A stretch of 64,000 nt of DNA, taken from positions 910,366 through 974,365 of the forward strand of contig JASKMD010000012.1 in assembly GCA_030144725.1 (NCBI GenBank). Reading direction: 5' to 3'. This DNA comes from Haematococcus lacustris. Taxonomy: Eukaryota > Chlorophyta > Chlorophyceae > Chlamydomonadales > Haematococcaceae. Below are positions 44,861-55,028 of the stretch, in pieces; positions within the stretch are counted from its first letter, which is position 1; every line of letters begins with the position of its first letter. The notes under the pieces were generated by a model. That model was not told the DNA's origin. It made no database searches and saw only the letters and a program-made list of their open reading frames with translations. A program made the position numbers and the translations under genes.

Positions 44861-46714
44861 TCACTTCCTCTTATCATAGGAGCTAGCAGGCCTGCGGGGG
44901 GGGCTGCGCTCACGCTTGGAACCCCTGGGTGGGTAGCTGCCACCACCTCCATGGCCACCGCTACGACCATAACCACCACCATGACCGCTGCCACCACCAC
45001 CCTGGCCACCATGCCCTCCACCACCAGGACCATCCCCACCATCACCATGCCCACCGGTAGCAGCCGACTCGGCGACAGGGCGAGGGAAGCCTGTGATGCG
45101 TCGTGCCTCCTCACATGTCAGGTGCTTGAGAGGGCACACCAGGCGGAAGTGGCCTGGGTCCCAGCAGTGATGGCACGCGAAACCTGGGCGGGGACGAGGT
45201 CCAATCTCCCTGGACCGATAGGGTGCTGGGCGTCCGGCTGCATGGGGGTGATACCCGCCCTGAGATCCTGGCCGGCTGCCGCCGGCATAGCCTCCAGAGT
45301 TGCTGCTCGTGACACGTGCGTTCGCAACCGGGCGGACACCTGCACTCACATACTGCCGTGCAACAGCAGCAACAGGTGGGGGGGGTCGACGTCCACCTTG
45401 AGAGGCTGCAACAGAGTGTAACACACGCTGGGCATTCAGGGCTGACTGGATGGCATCATTCAATGATGGTGTGGTCATGAGTGACACATCTTGCGCCACC
45501 CTAGTGTGCAGCTCGGTGGTGAGACCCCTAACAAATGTGGTGACAAGCATGGATGGTTGCATGCAATTAGCACCAGCATATGTGAGTGTGTTTCTAAACT
45601 CCGTGATGTAGGAGTTAAGGGTACTCCCATGCGTCATACGCAGGGCATTGGGATCCAGAAGTTTCCTGCGGTGCACTTCAGATTCATTGCGCAAGTCATC
45701 GCCAGCCATCTCCATGAAATGGACACGCAGGTATGGCCATGTGGGTCTGCCATTATGCAACAACATGTATGCATTTCTGGTAGCGGGGTACCACACTTCA
45801 CGTGCTCTTCCTGACAGGAAATTGGGCATGGCCTCAGCAGGGTCAATGCCTAGGTATGCGCAATGCACCTCTAAGTCTTCACAGAACACTTCTGCCACTC
45901 TGCCACCTGTAAGACAGTTGTCTGTCCACTTATCTGGACCTGGTACCTTGACCCTGTGAGCAACTGGCTTCTCAGTGGGTGCATTAGATGCAGGCAAGGC
46001 ATTTCCAGTGCCAGCAACAGTTGTGGTAGAAACCGGTGTGCCAGTAGGTACAGCAGCATTGTGCAATGCAGCAGCAGTAGAGACTGGTGCGACATTCATG
46101 CCAATAAGTGCGGTTCGTGCAGAAGCACTGCCAGGTGCAACGTATTGACTGCGAATGCTGGCCACCGACTTGGGATTGCTTACCACAGCGTCGGCTTGTC
46201 CGTGGATACGGTCCAGCTCGGCGATGCTGTTGCGTAGAGTAGCTGCCTCCGTTTGGGCGGCTTCCATCGAAGCTGTAACAGCGTTCAGCTGCAGGCGTAG
46301 TCGCGCCGCTTCCTCAGCATGGGCGGTTGAAGTGTTTGCAGGCGGAGGCGTCAAGAGGGCGTCTACGTAAGACGCTGGAGCCGTTGTACCAGGTGGCTGC
46401 GCCTTAGCAGCGGCTTGGGCAGCATCTTCCACAGGCTTAAACAATGCCAGAGCCTCAGGCGCCGCGAGGATCTTAGATAAGAGCTGGTTCACAAGCGCGG
46501 CCGTCTGGGCAGTAGAAAGTCCAGGCAGGTTAGCAAGAGGCGAAGCACCACTCACTGGAGGCAGCGTTGGCCCAGTTGAAACCGGCGCTCCTGCCAGGGG
46601 TGAAGCCTCCGCTCCCGCTGGTCCAGCAGGCAAGATTGCCTGGCCACCAGGAGTGGTGGTCTCAGTTGGGGGTTCGCCAGAAGGCGGAGTTGTGTTAGGT
46701 TCAGTCATGTCCAC
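44861..46714 (-). CDS. gag: Gypsy gag polyprotein with zinc knuckle
   Basis: 617 codons, intact. Order: a Pro/Thr/Ala-rich N terminus; a coiled coil at about residues 130-170 (AARLRLQLNAVTASMEAAQ); the capsid-like retrotransposon gag domain at about 270-430 (FLSGRAREVWYPATR, SYITEFRNTLTYAG); an Arg/Gly/Pro-rich basic part; and a CCHC knuckle (CHHCWDPGHFRLVC, C-x2-C-x4-H-x4-C). A Gly/His-rich tail ends in DKRK. The start is the first ATG after the primer-binding site. Confidence 0.88.
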   Translation of the reverse strand: MDMTEPNTTPPSGEPPTETTTPGGQAILPAGPAGAEASPLAGAPVSTGPTLPPVSGASPLANLPGLSTAQTAALVNQLLSKILAAPEALALFKPVEDAAQAAAKAQPPGTTAPASYVDALLTPPPANTSTAHAEEAARLRLQLNAVTASMEAAQTEAATLRNSIAELDRIHGQADAVVSNPKSVASIRSQYVAPGSASARTALIGMNVAPVSTAAALHNAAVPTGTPVSTTTVAGTGNALPASNAPTEKPVAHRVKVPGPDKWTDNCLTGGRVAEVFCEDLEVHCAYLGIDPAEAMPNFLSGRAREVWYPATRNAYMLLHNGRPTWPYLRVHFMEMAGDDLRNESEVHRRKLLDPNALRMTHGSTLNSYITEFRNTLTYAGANCMQPSMLVTTFVRGLTTELHTRVAQDVSLMTTPSLNDAIQSALNAQRVLHSVAASQGGRRPPPPVAAVARQYVSAGVRPVANARVTSSNSGGYAGGSRPGSQGGYHPHAAGRPAPYRSREIGPRPRPGFACHHCWDPGHFRLVCPLKHLTCEEARRITGFPRPVAESAATGGHGDGGDGPGGGGHGGQGGGGSGHGGGYGRSGGHGGGGSYPPRGSKRERSPPRRPASSYDKRK

Positions 46715-46747
46715 GGTTACAAGGCGGCGTTGACACGCAACCTAGGT

Positions 46748-46756
46748 CGGAAACCA
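46748..46756 (-). promoter_or_regulatory. tRNA primer-binding site core (inner)
   Basis: CGGAAACCA on the + strand (TGGTTTCCG in element sense) lies one base inside the LTR end. The same 9 bp occur at 49056-49064 beside the outer 5' LTR. A TGG start matches the CCA end of a primer tRNA; which tRNA is not determined. Confidence 0.6.
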
Positions 46757-46757
46757 A

Positions 46758-47211
46758 TGTAACGACTAATAGGAGCTCATGAGATGACACGAGCTCCATG
46801 CAAACGAGCTCCATGCAAACCATGCTAAAACTATGAAATCAGAGTCTTGAGCTGACTGTCGTCTCGTTCTCCTCCTCCTTCCAAGCTGACTGAAGAAACC
46901 ATCGTGACAGAAACTGAGAAACAGAAGATGTGGTAGTTGGGTTCAGCGCAGGGTTGCAATGGGTGATCAGTCCCATCGACGCTGGGGTACACGTAGAGGC
47001 TGCAATAAGCCAATGGAGTTGGGTGTGTTGGTCTTGCTGCGCTGACAGCTATGTCAGGTGCGGACATAGTCATGCACCGATGCTGTCATGCGCGGCCAAA
47101 AGGAATGGCGGGAAAGTTCTGCCCTACCAAGATGACCAGATATGGGTATGTCATGTGCCTCACATGTCAGGTGGGAGCCATTGTGCCAACAGGGATATAA
47201 AGCCTGCGGAG
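46758..47211 (-). repeat. Partial internal LTR
   Basis: Positions 46803-47211 match 49625-50033 of the right LTR without indels. The outermost U3 bases are missing at 47211, where a pol-like fragment continues instead. The inner end (46758-46802) is unique, with a 14-bp duplication (ACGAGCTCCATGCA), and ends TTACA. Confidence 0.75.
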
Positions 47212-47478
47212 CGCCCGGCCTGTGTGGTACAACAGACTGCCCTCGATTGTGAACTGGCGTGATTTGCCAGCAAGTATGATTTGTTGGGTGACAGAGTGCG
47301 AGTGATCTGTGCCCTGGGCGGTGATGCCCGATTTGAGTGTGTGCAGCTGCATGATGTGAGCATACACGTGATAGTCAGGCCTATGGGATAGCGCGTCCGC
47401 CCCCACGTTGAGTTTGCCTGGGATGTGGTCGAGTTGACCGTTGTTGTGTGCTACCTCAGGTGCTACCTGGTCTACCAT
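47053..47478 (-). pseudogene. Fragment of a second Gypsy pol (RNase H end to integrase finger)
   Basis: The - strand reads DHIPGKLNVGADALSHRPDY (the RNase H/integrase linker motif H-x-P-G-K-x-N-x-x-A-D-A-L-S), then FTIEGSLLYHTGRA and LRRLYIPVG. After frame changes come EAHDIPISGHLG and FWPRMTASVHDYVRT, the integrase H-H-C-C region. It is unlike the pol of this element at 41-45 kb, so it comes from another lineage. Its last 150 bp or so are the same sequence as the U3 start of the right LTR. Confidence 0.7.
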
Positions 47479-47479
47479 G

Positions 47480-48600
47480 ATGTGCGCATGCCGTGCGCAA
47501 TGCGACTTGAGTGTTCTAGCTGGCTGCTGGGCTGTGTAGCTCTGCTGCCCTGATGTATGTCTGCTACCTCAGGTGCTACCTGGGATGCAAGTGTGTGCGC
47601 ATGCTGTGCAGCTATGCGGCTTGTTTGTGTGAGCAGGCAGCTAGGCTGGATAGCTTTGCTGCCATGTTGTGTATGATGTTCTCTGCAAGGAATGCAGGAG
47701 TGTAGGCTGCAGCTGATGATCTCTGTGGCTGAAGCCAGCAGGGTGTGTCGTCTCTGTGGCTGATGCCAACAGGGTGTGTAATGGGACTGCGACTTGTGCT
47801 GTGAGGTCGGGATTTGCAGCGATGCGACTATGCTGCAGGTGCGGTGCGAGGACAGCTTACTGCGTCTTCGCCTCACAAAAGTGTAGAAAGCATCCGAGCT
47901 CTCCGCTGTGGGGCTCCGCTTGTGCTGGGAACTGGACTGCACTGGTCGAAAAGTCCGATAGCGATGTCGACAGTAAAACTGTGGGTTGGAGAAGCGGCTT
48001 TGTTGGGCGTGTGGTGCACTGATGGGTCAGATGGTGCATGCCTTCCGACGTCAAGATATGACTACTGGGCTGGCCCCCATGCCACTTTGCCCTGCTTGTC
48101 GTTTCTGTCAGCTTGAGACGATGCCTGGTAGGTTAATATCAGACTGCCAGCTGCATGGTGTGGCTCTCTGCAGGCTGGTGCACTACAGGGTACTGTTCTC
48201 TGCTTGAGCAGGGTGATGTTGTTGGTGATCACATGTTGGGTGTGCTGTGCCTAGAGGTGGCCAGGTATGTGTTGTTGCTGGTGTAAGGCGTCTCTGCACA
48301 GGGCAGGAGTGCAGCTATGTGTTCTCTGTTTGAGCAGGCTTGTTGTGGTGATAGAGATGAGGCTCTGCATAGGGTAGGATCAGGTTGGTGTAAGGATGTG
48401 CAGCCTGATATGCTGTAGGGTCTCAGCAAGGCGCTGGATGTGTGTTGGCTGCAGTTTTCACTGTGTAACTCTGCTAAGGGCAGGCTATGGACGGTTGGCT
48501 GCTTCTTTGGCCAGGTTTGGTGCTAGGCTCTCATTGGCTGGGGTGGTGGCGGGGATGAAGGTGGCAAGCAGCGCACATGACATTGTGCAAGGCAAGCTAA
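47480..48600. other. Non-coding interior of the composite element
   Basis: No coding frame supported. A direct duplication of 'gctacctcaggtgctacctgg' occurs at about 47451 and 47561, each followed by a similar 'tgcgcatgc' phrase. Confidence 0.5.
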
Positions 48601-48870
48601 GCATTTCTCCGCGTGAGCGGGACAAAGCAAGTTAGCAATCAAGCCTCTGCGACAGCAGGCTCCGCGCAAGCGGGATTCTCCGTGTGAACGGGCAAAGCAA
48701 GTCAGCAAGACAAGCCTCTGCAAACGCAGGCTCCGCATAAGCGGGAGTCTCCGTGTGAACGGGCAAAGCAAGTCAGCAATACAAGCCTCTGCAAACGCAG
48801 GCTCTGCACAACAGCAGGCTCCGCTTAAGCGGGATCTCCGTGTAAACGGGCAAAGGAAGTCTGCGAAACA
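48601..48870. repeat. 71-bp tandem repeat, about 3.5 units
   Basis: Units begin at 48641, 48712 and 48783 (AAGCCTCTGC start), each with 'ctccg...aagcggga' and 'ctccgtgtgaacgggcaaag' phrases that can pair locally. It lies in the leader between the outer primer-binding site and the foreign pol fragment. Confidence 0.85.
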
Positions 48871-49066
48871 GCAGTGGAAGCATAGCAAGCACAGCAGGTA
48901 CAGGCTGTACAACGACTTCTAGAAGCAGGAGTCTCTGCAGCAACAGGCACAGTGACAAGCGCTGGAGCTGATGCCATCAGTTCCGGCTCCAATGGCACCT
49001 CCGATTGAGTTGGGTCCGGTGTCACTGCGCAAGGGTCGCGATGAACGAACAATTGCGGAAACCAGA

Positions 49067-50042
49067 TGTAACAGTAGAGTTTGTGCGGTCAAGATGCATG
49101 GTCGGCTGAGGCATAAGTGCCGGCTTGCAGCCGTCGAGCATGCTGACTTGTGCGGCTATTGCTGCCGCTGCGGCTGTCTACATACTCATCGACAGCCTCC
49201 GAGTCGCGCAGTGGGTAGTGCAGTGTACTTACATCGTGAAGACGTCGTAAAGAACTAATCCATCAAGAGAAGAGTAGTCATTGCAAGCATTGTAGTGTTT
49301 GTCCAGAAGCAACACCATCCAAGTACCAAGCCCTCTTAGAAATCCAGAAGTCCCCCAAGAAGTCCCCTAGCATCGCAAGATCTCGTCATAAGTAAGATGC
49401 GATTCAAATCTCACAGAATCTTGCATGCAGAAAAGAAACACAAACCTACCATTCATCCTAGCTGAGTGTCTGGACTGTTACACTCTCCCCCACTCCGAAA
49501 AGCTACGTCCCGGAGCTTGCAGTTTTGAGATGAGTCATGTTCACAATCATGCCACAGCAAGCATAGACAGGCAGGCAATGACAGGCAGGCAGGAACAGGC
49601 TACATGCAACAGACAAGCAAATGCAACGAGCTCCATGCAAACCATGCTAAAACTATGAAATCAGAGTCTTGAGCTGACTGTCGTCTCGTTCTCCTCCTCC
49701 TTCCAAGCTGACTGAAGAAACCATCGTGACAGAAACTGAGAAACAGAAGATGTGGTAGTTGGGTTCAGCGCAGGGTTGCAATGGGTGATCAGTCCCATCG
49801 ACGCTGGGGTACACGTAGAGGCTGCAATAAGCCAATGGAGTTGGGTGTGTTGGTCTTGCTACGCTGACAGCTATGTCAGGTGCGGACATAGTCATGCACC
49901 GATGCTGTCATGCGCGGCCAAAAGGAATGGCGGGAAAGTTCTGCCCTACCAAGATGACCAGATATGGGTATGTCATGTGCCTCACATGTCAGGTGGGAGC
50001 CATTGTGCCAACAGGGATAAAAAGCCTGCGGAGACTGTTACA
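49067..50042 (-). repeat. 5' LTR (right), 976 bp
   Basis: Ends are perfect 7-bp inverted repeats (TGTAACA/TGTTACA). Positions 49067-49879 match the left LTR. Positions 49880-50033 are a decayed integrase finger segment instead of the left LTR's U3. CGGAAACCA follows inside, as a primer site. Confidence 0.85.
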
Positions 50043-50047
50043 GCAGG
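50043..50047. repeat. Retrotransposon target duplication, right
   Basis: GCAGG, identical to 40144-40148. Confidence 0.8.
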
Positions 50048-50073
50048 CCCATGTCGCGCACTTCTACCCACTC

Positions 50074-50497
50074 CTAGCCCACTCTGCCTGGGTGGCGGGG
50101 CGGCCCAGCCAGCTGCTGAGCTCGCGTGGGCGGCCCAAAGCGGCGCTGGTGCTCGTATGAGCCAGCGATGACCTTGGCTCCAGCCAGAGCCACCGCTTGC
50201 TCAAGCCTACCGGGGAACAGCTCGGTGAGGCTGTTGGCAAAGCTTGTCTCCAGCTTGGTGCCCACGTCGTCCACGGTGTTGGAGTCGTACAGAAAGCGAG
50301 AAACGGCGTTGAGGCGGGCGTGGAGGCCCGGGTACGCGGCCAACACAGCCTCCACAGCTGCGCTGGGCCGGGACTTCTCGCCGACAGGAGGCAGACCGCG
50401 GGAGGACTTGCAGGAACAGGTTGCGGTCCGCTAGATACGGGATGACCGCGGCCTCAGCTGGGATGTCTTCAAAAACTTCCTGCCCGTCCGCAAGCAA
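50074..50497 (-). CDS. Possible exon(s) of an unrecognised gene
   Basis: The - strand reads QEVFEDIPAEAAVIPYLADR and NLFLQ, then in another frame AAVEAVLAAYPGLHARLNAV, SRFLYDSNTVDDVGTKLE and LFPGRLEQAVALAGAKVIAG. It looks like genuine helical protein rather than repeat translation, but the two parts need an intron or a frame correction between 50390 and 50340. I do not recognise it. It ends about 30 bp from the retrotransposon insertion, so the gene may have been cut by it. Confidence 0.35.
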
Positions 50498-50526
50498 CCC
50501 TCACCCGCGTGAACCAGCTGCGCACC

Positions 50527-50676
50527 ATGAGGCCCAACAGCACACTCCCGAGCAGCGCCCTCATGCTGCGGGCCTTCACCCAAGCCTCGGTTGGCGTGTC
50601 GAGCCGCGCCTCCACCACAGCGGACGCCACGACCGCTCCCGCCTCTAAACCCACAGCGGACACACCGGTCAACAAG
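50527..50676 (+). CDS. Possible first exon with an organelle presequence
   Basis: An ATG-initiated 50-codon exon ends exactly at an AAG|GTATGA donor. It is rich in Ser, Thr, Ala and Arg with no acidic residues in the first 30 (MRPNSTLPSSALMLRAFTQ), typical of a mitochondrial or plastid presequence. It is out of phase with the AATF exon at 51302, so it is not part of that model; its partner exons were not found. Confidence 0.3.
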
Positions 50677-51301
50677 GTATGAAGCTTACATTTCTTGACA
50701 TGCCAGGTGTTGTTGTTGTGGCGGGCCCAGCGCGCTTCACCGCTGGCCTGCATGTTCTGCTGCGCCTGGCTCGGCTCTGGCTGAGCGTCCAGTTCGTGGT
50801 CCACTTCACTGTCCGAGGCATCACGGTTGCGTTTACGCTGTCTGTTTCGCTGCATCCCCTACCAAGCTCTACAGCGCCATATCAGTTATATGTGGTGTGT
50901 ACTTAGACCAGTTATTTGTTACCAACCACCAACTCACTCGCGGAACTTAGTAGCCGCGCCCCTTGACCGACCTCGTCAGTTTGGGCTGTAACTTGTAACC
51001 AGCTACAAGCTACCTGCAGTTGAGATAAAGCATTTATAGGTTAGGCAGCTTAACAGCGAGATGATACTTAGAGGAAGGAATTTATTTCAGAAGCCAGTGT
51101 GAGATTACAAAATTTTGAAGACGGCGGCTCACCCTTGTGCTGGAGCACCAGCTTTAGAGCACGTCGCGATGGGCAAACCTATGCTGTCGGATATGCTTGC
51201 AGACCTTCTTACTCCCGTTACCCGAGGTTGGAGAGGAAAAGAGCATGGGCAGCAATGTTACCAGGCACAGAAGAACCTATCCCATGTGTTGCATTGCAGA
51301 A

Positions 51302-53864
51302 ATGGACCCAGAAATGGCTGAGATGGAGGTCAACGCAATACAGGCCGACGATGGTCAGCTAGACCATCTTCTGTCATCATTGTGAGTGTATGCACACAAT
51401 GGAGCTGGGGCAGAATAGAGAGGCTCGTCACAACAGCTATCTAGACCAGCCTGTCGACACCCATAGGCCACCTCCTGCCCATCACCCAGAGTAGCTACCT
51501 GGTGCATGGTGTGGCAGGCCTGAGGTGGGTGGCTCGCAAGCCGGTCTCCGCCTGCGCCCTGACATCTCCCTGGATGACGGGGTGTACCGTGGACGCCCAG
51601 TGTCCCGAGCTGACCTGGGCCTGCATCCAGAAGCGGGAGCAGGCAGCTGGGACGCTGCCATCAGCAGCTCTGGGTCTGAATCAGGCAGCGGCGGCGGGAG
51701 TGACAGCAGCTTGCTGGGCAGTGAGGATGATGATGAAGACAGTGACCAGGCAGGAGGGGAGGATGAGGGGGCCGAAAAGAAAGAGGGGGAGGGGGAGGAG
51801 GGGCCGAGGAAGAAACAAAGGGCTATGGCTGGGGAGGGGTACAAGGCGGGTGATGGGAGTGATGGTGGTAGCGATGGGCTGTCGGAGGGTGTGGCTGATG
51901 ACCAGGATGCAGATGGCAGCGAAGGGGATGGGCCACATGAGCAGCGGCGCAGGCAGTCATTCCGACCCCATGCAGCTGCAGTGGGTAGAGGGGGCGGCGG
52001 CACTGACGAGGTGGAGGAGCTGCAGAGGCAGTACGAAGAGGGCGCTGGGGATGCTGGGATGCTGGCCGGGATTGCGCAACGAGGCCAGAGGGAAAGAGCC
52101 AAAGGCCTTGCGGTGCAGCACCAGCAGGTGCGTGTGCAGGTTAGGCTGCAGGCAGGGCACGGCACAGGGCCATGCCCCGAGCCCCCTGTGCTGGCCAGCC
52201 TGGTAAGCTCAGGCAGTGCAGTTCCAGCTCTCCAGCCAGCTAAGTAGTGAAAGCTGCTGAAGCATCGCTGGCCATGTTGCTGACCGACCTGGCCTAGCAG
52301 CATAGACCCAGACCTGATGAGGTCTGCCATGGGAGATCAGGCCAGGTACCCTCCTCTGCCCTGCAGGCTTTGTACCAGCGGGCGGTAGAGTGGCGCATTC
52401 TGCTTCAAAAGGCAGTGTCCGGGGCCAACAGCCTGCCCCTCCCTGACACCACCTCCTTCCTGCTAAGCGTCCCCTTGTCAGCCTCTAGCAAGCAACCGTC
52501 GCCGCCGCAGCAGCAGCAGAGTCAAGGGCGGCAGCATGCGCAAGGAGATGGAGCTGCCCAGCCTGACCCAGAGATCCTGCAGGGAGGGCATAGCCAAGCC
52601 ACCCATAGCCTGATGCGCCTGGCCCAGGCCCAGCGGGGCCTGGCTGCAGCAGCGGGTCAGACCCTGCAGCAGCTGATGCAGGTTCTAAGCGCAGTCTTAG
52701 ACAATGCCAAGGTGGGCACAGGGCTGGGCAGGAGGGAGCTGGGCAGGGGGCTGGGCAGTTGGTAGTGAGGAGGTGGCAGGGAGGGGCGGAGGTGGAGGCT
52801 GGGAGGGGAGGGTGGGGAGGCTGCAGGGTCGAGTGGTGTTGAAGAGAAGAGCTAGGGTTTCCTGATGGTGTATGGTCTTTGTACACCATTATACTGAGAC
52901 ATTCCATTTCACCATGCACCATGCACCATGTGCAACCTGCTGACATGGGCCCTATCCTCCCTGCTGCTGTTGCATGTGCAGGAGGCGTTGGATGCAGCAG
53001 CCCCTGCTGGCCTCACTGGAGCACAGGGTGGCGGCACCAGCTTCCCTGCAGCTTCCACCCCCTCCCCCTCCTCCTCCGTGGACCTGATGTGGGATAGCCT
53101 GTGCCTGCACCATGCCCGCCTGCAGCCCTTCTGCGACCAGGCCCTTGACCGCTGGCACCGCCGGGTTCAGCTGCTGTCAGGCAGCGCCGCCCTCAAGGCG
53201 CCTGCTCTGCGTGCGCTCAACCAGAGCATCAGTAGCCAGGTGGCTAGCCTGATGCGCGACCCTGGCAAGCTGCTGCGCCGCACACAGCTCGTGATTGCAG
53301 GCGGGCCAGGTGGAGGCAGCGGCGTTCGGCACTTGGGCAGTGGCAGGCGGGCGGAACCGGGCCAGGCGACGCAAGCGCCCAGCTTGGGGTCGGCAGAAGC
53401 GGAGCAGACGGAGCGCGGTGCGGTGTTGGAGGACGTGGCGGGGCGAGGGGCTGGCGGTGGGGAGGCGACGGAGCGCGACCCTGAGACGTACGACGACTCG
53501 GAGTTGTACCAACAGCTACTAAAAGAATTCTTAGAGTTTAGTGCCGCGGGGGGCGCGGCGGGATTGTCGGGACCCGCTGGCGGGGCGAAGAAGCGCAAGC
53601 TGGTCGACCGACGAGCAAGCAAAGGGCGGAAGATCAGGTGGGATGGGACACGTTTGGCTGTCAGCGGCAGCTGTTTGGGGAGTAAGCAGGAAACATTGCG
53701 GTTGGTGGTTGGTGGCCGCACATCTTGCCACGGCTTGCTGAGCGTGTCGCCTGTGCAGATACAACGTCCAAGAGAAGCTTGTCAACTTCATGGCCCCCGT
53801 GAACATAGACCCGCCTCCTTTCACGGAGCAGCTGTTCGCCAACCTGTTTGCGCATTCAGTGTAA
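51302..53864 (+). CDS. AATF/BFR2 (Che-1) family ribosome-biogenesis protein
   Basis: Nucleolar factor for early 18S/40S pre-rRNA processing in yeast and animals (BFR2/AATF). Five phase-consistent exons: 51302-51381, 51518-52127, 52367-52711, 52982-53637 and 53759-53864, giving 598 aa. Landmarks in order: DISLDDGVYRGRPVSRADL (family N-terminal motif); a long acidic region with SESGSGGGSD and EDDDEDSD runs; the AATF-typical helix ALYQRAVEWRILLQKAV at the start of exon 3; HHARLQPFCDQALDRWHRRV; and the C-terminal TRAUB domain (DPETYDDSELYQQLLKEFLE, KKRKLVDRRASKGRKIRY, EKLVNFMAPV, FTEQLFANLF). Low-complexity Gln/Ala and Gly insertions lie between conserved blocks, as often in volvocalean proteins. 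The start is the ATG two bases after a possible acceptor, so a 5' UTR intron is likely; it is chosen because it is in phase with exon 2. Confidence 0.87.
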
Positions 53865-54500
53865 GAGTTCCGGCGCCGTACCTGTGCTGTACCTTGACCT
53901 CGAGCAGCTTGGCGTGCATCCAGCCCTGGTGCCACTACTGCCTTGGCAGTCGTGACACGGGGGGCGGGAAGGCATGTCACCATGAGAAAAGCATGCAAGC
54001 GTGCTGGAAAGGTTGCGGTTTTGCAGGACCCTTGTGCTAACCTGCCAGGGCATGCATGCTCCCCTTAGGCTCTCTGCCAGGCGCTGTCACGATGAACAGC
54101 CATCTGCTATCCATTCATGTGAAGGCACGCATGCTCACCTTTCTTAGTCATGCAGGCAATAGTGTAGGTCCCCAAGCTATGTGCATGGGAACGACTTGGC
54201 ATAGTCCTGGGCCCATGGCTACGGAGACCGAATGGCTCGGGAGGTGGGAAAAGGGTTCATGGTGCGGTGTGAGCTGGCGATGTTAGCAGTGATTTCTGGC
54301 GGTGGTGCCAGCCTGGCATGGCTGCTTGACCTTGCACATAGGCACCTTAGGCGTGAAACTGGCGACTGTCTCGACCTGGCCAGATACTGTGTAAGATACA
54401 GTGGGGAAATACCGTACTGATACGCCTTGTTGGTGATTTCACCAATTCATTTTGTCATCAAATCGTATCACCAAGTGTTTGAGCATTGGATTTGGGTGAA
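53865..54500. other. 3' flank of the AATF gene
   Basis: No gene supported. A TGTAA at about 54389 is a candidate poly(A) signal. A stretch around 54150-54200 weakly resembles 31300-31350. Confidence 0.35.
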
Positions 54501-54503
54501 ATT

Positions 54504-54935
54504 TCCCTGGCCCTGGCCCTGGCCCTGGCCCTGACCCTGGCCCTGGCCCTGACCCTGACCCTGACCCTGACCCTGACCCTGACCCTGACCCTGACCCTGA
54601 CCCTGACCCTGACCCTGACCCTGACCCTGACCCTGACCCTGACCCTGACCCTGACCCTGACCCTGACCCTGACCCTGACCCTGACCCTGACCCTGACCCT
54701 GACCCTGACCCTGACCCTGACCCTGACCCTGACCCTGACCCTGACCCTGACCCTGACCCTGACCCTGACCCTGACCCTGACCCTGACCCTGACCCTGACC
54801 CTGACCCTGACCCTGACCCTGACCCTGACCCTGACCCTGACCCTGACCCTGACCTTGGCCCTGACCCTGGCCATGACCCTGACCCTGACCTTGGCCCTGG
54901 CCCTGGCCCTGGCCCTGACTCTGACCCTGGCTCCC
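54504..54935. repeat. (CCCTGA)n hexanucleotide array, about 70 units
   Basis: CCCTGA hexamers with CCCTGG variants concentrated at both ends. It reads as LTLT, GQGQ or RVRV in spurious frames. A shorter CTGACC run lies at 12868-12900 in a PPD4 intron. Confidence 0.97.
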
Positions 54936-55028
54936 CTCCCGGCCATAGGTGATGAACCCCCCTGAGGCCGCCACTCCTGCACCCACTGCAGCTGCCAAGG
55001 CCACCTCCCCAGCCCCTGCTGCCACCAA

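Larger units (their letters stand above)
40149..50042 (-). mobile_element. Composite Ty3/Gypsy chromovirus, 9.9 kb
   Basis: One inserted unit bounded by GCAGG duplications and starting and ending with TGTAACA/TGTTACA. In - strand order: 5' LTR (50042-49067), a primer-binding site, a leader with 71-bp repeats, a foreign pol fragment (47478-47053), a partial LTR (47211-46758), a second primer-binding site, gag, pol with chromodomain, a polypurine tract and the 3' LTR (41168-40149). The two outer LTRs share 813 bp with no indel but have different U3 starts. An in-frame TAG and a frameshift in pol suggest the copy is not autonomous, unless they are sequencing errors. Confidence 0.85.

Noticed and set aside
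47472..47942. 156-codon frame next to the foreign pol fragment
   Set aside because: No retrotransposon motif and a Ser/His/Gln-rich composition; likely chance opening in the non-coding interior of the element.
52485..52946. Frames antisense to AATF exons
   Set aside because: Shadows of GC-rich coding exons; the + strand has splice support and family motifs.
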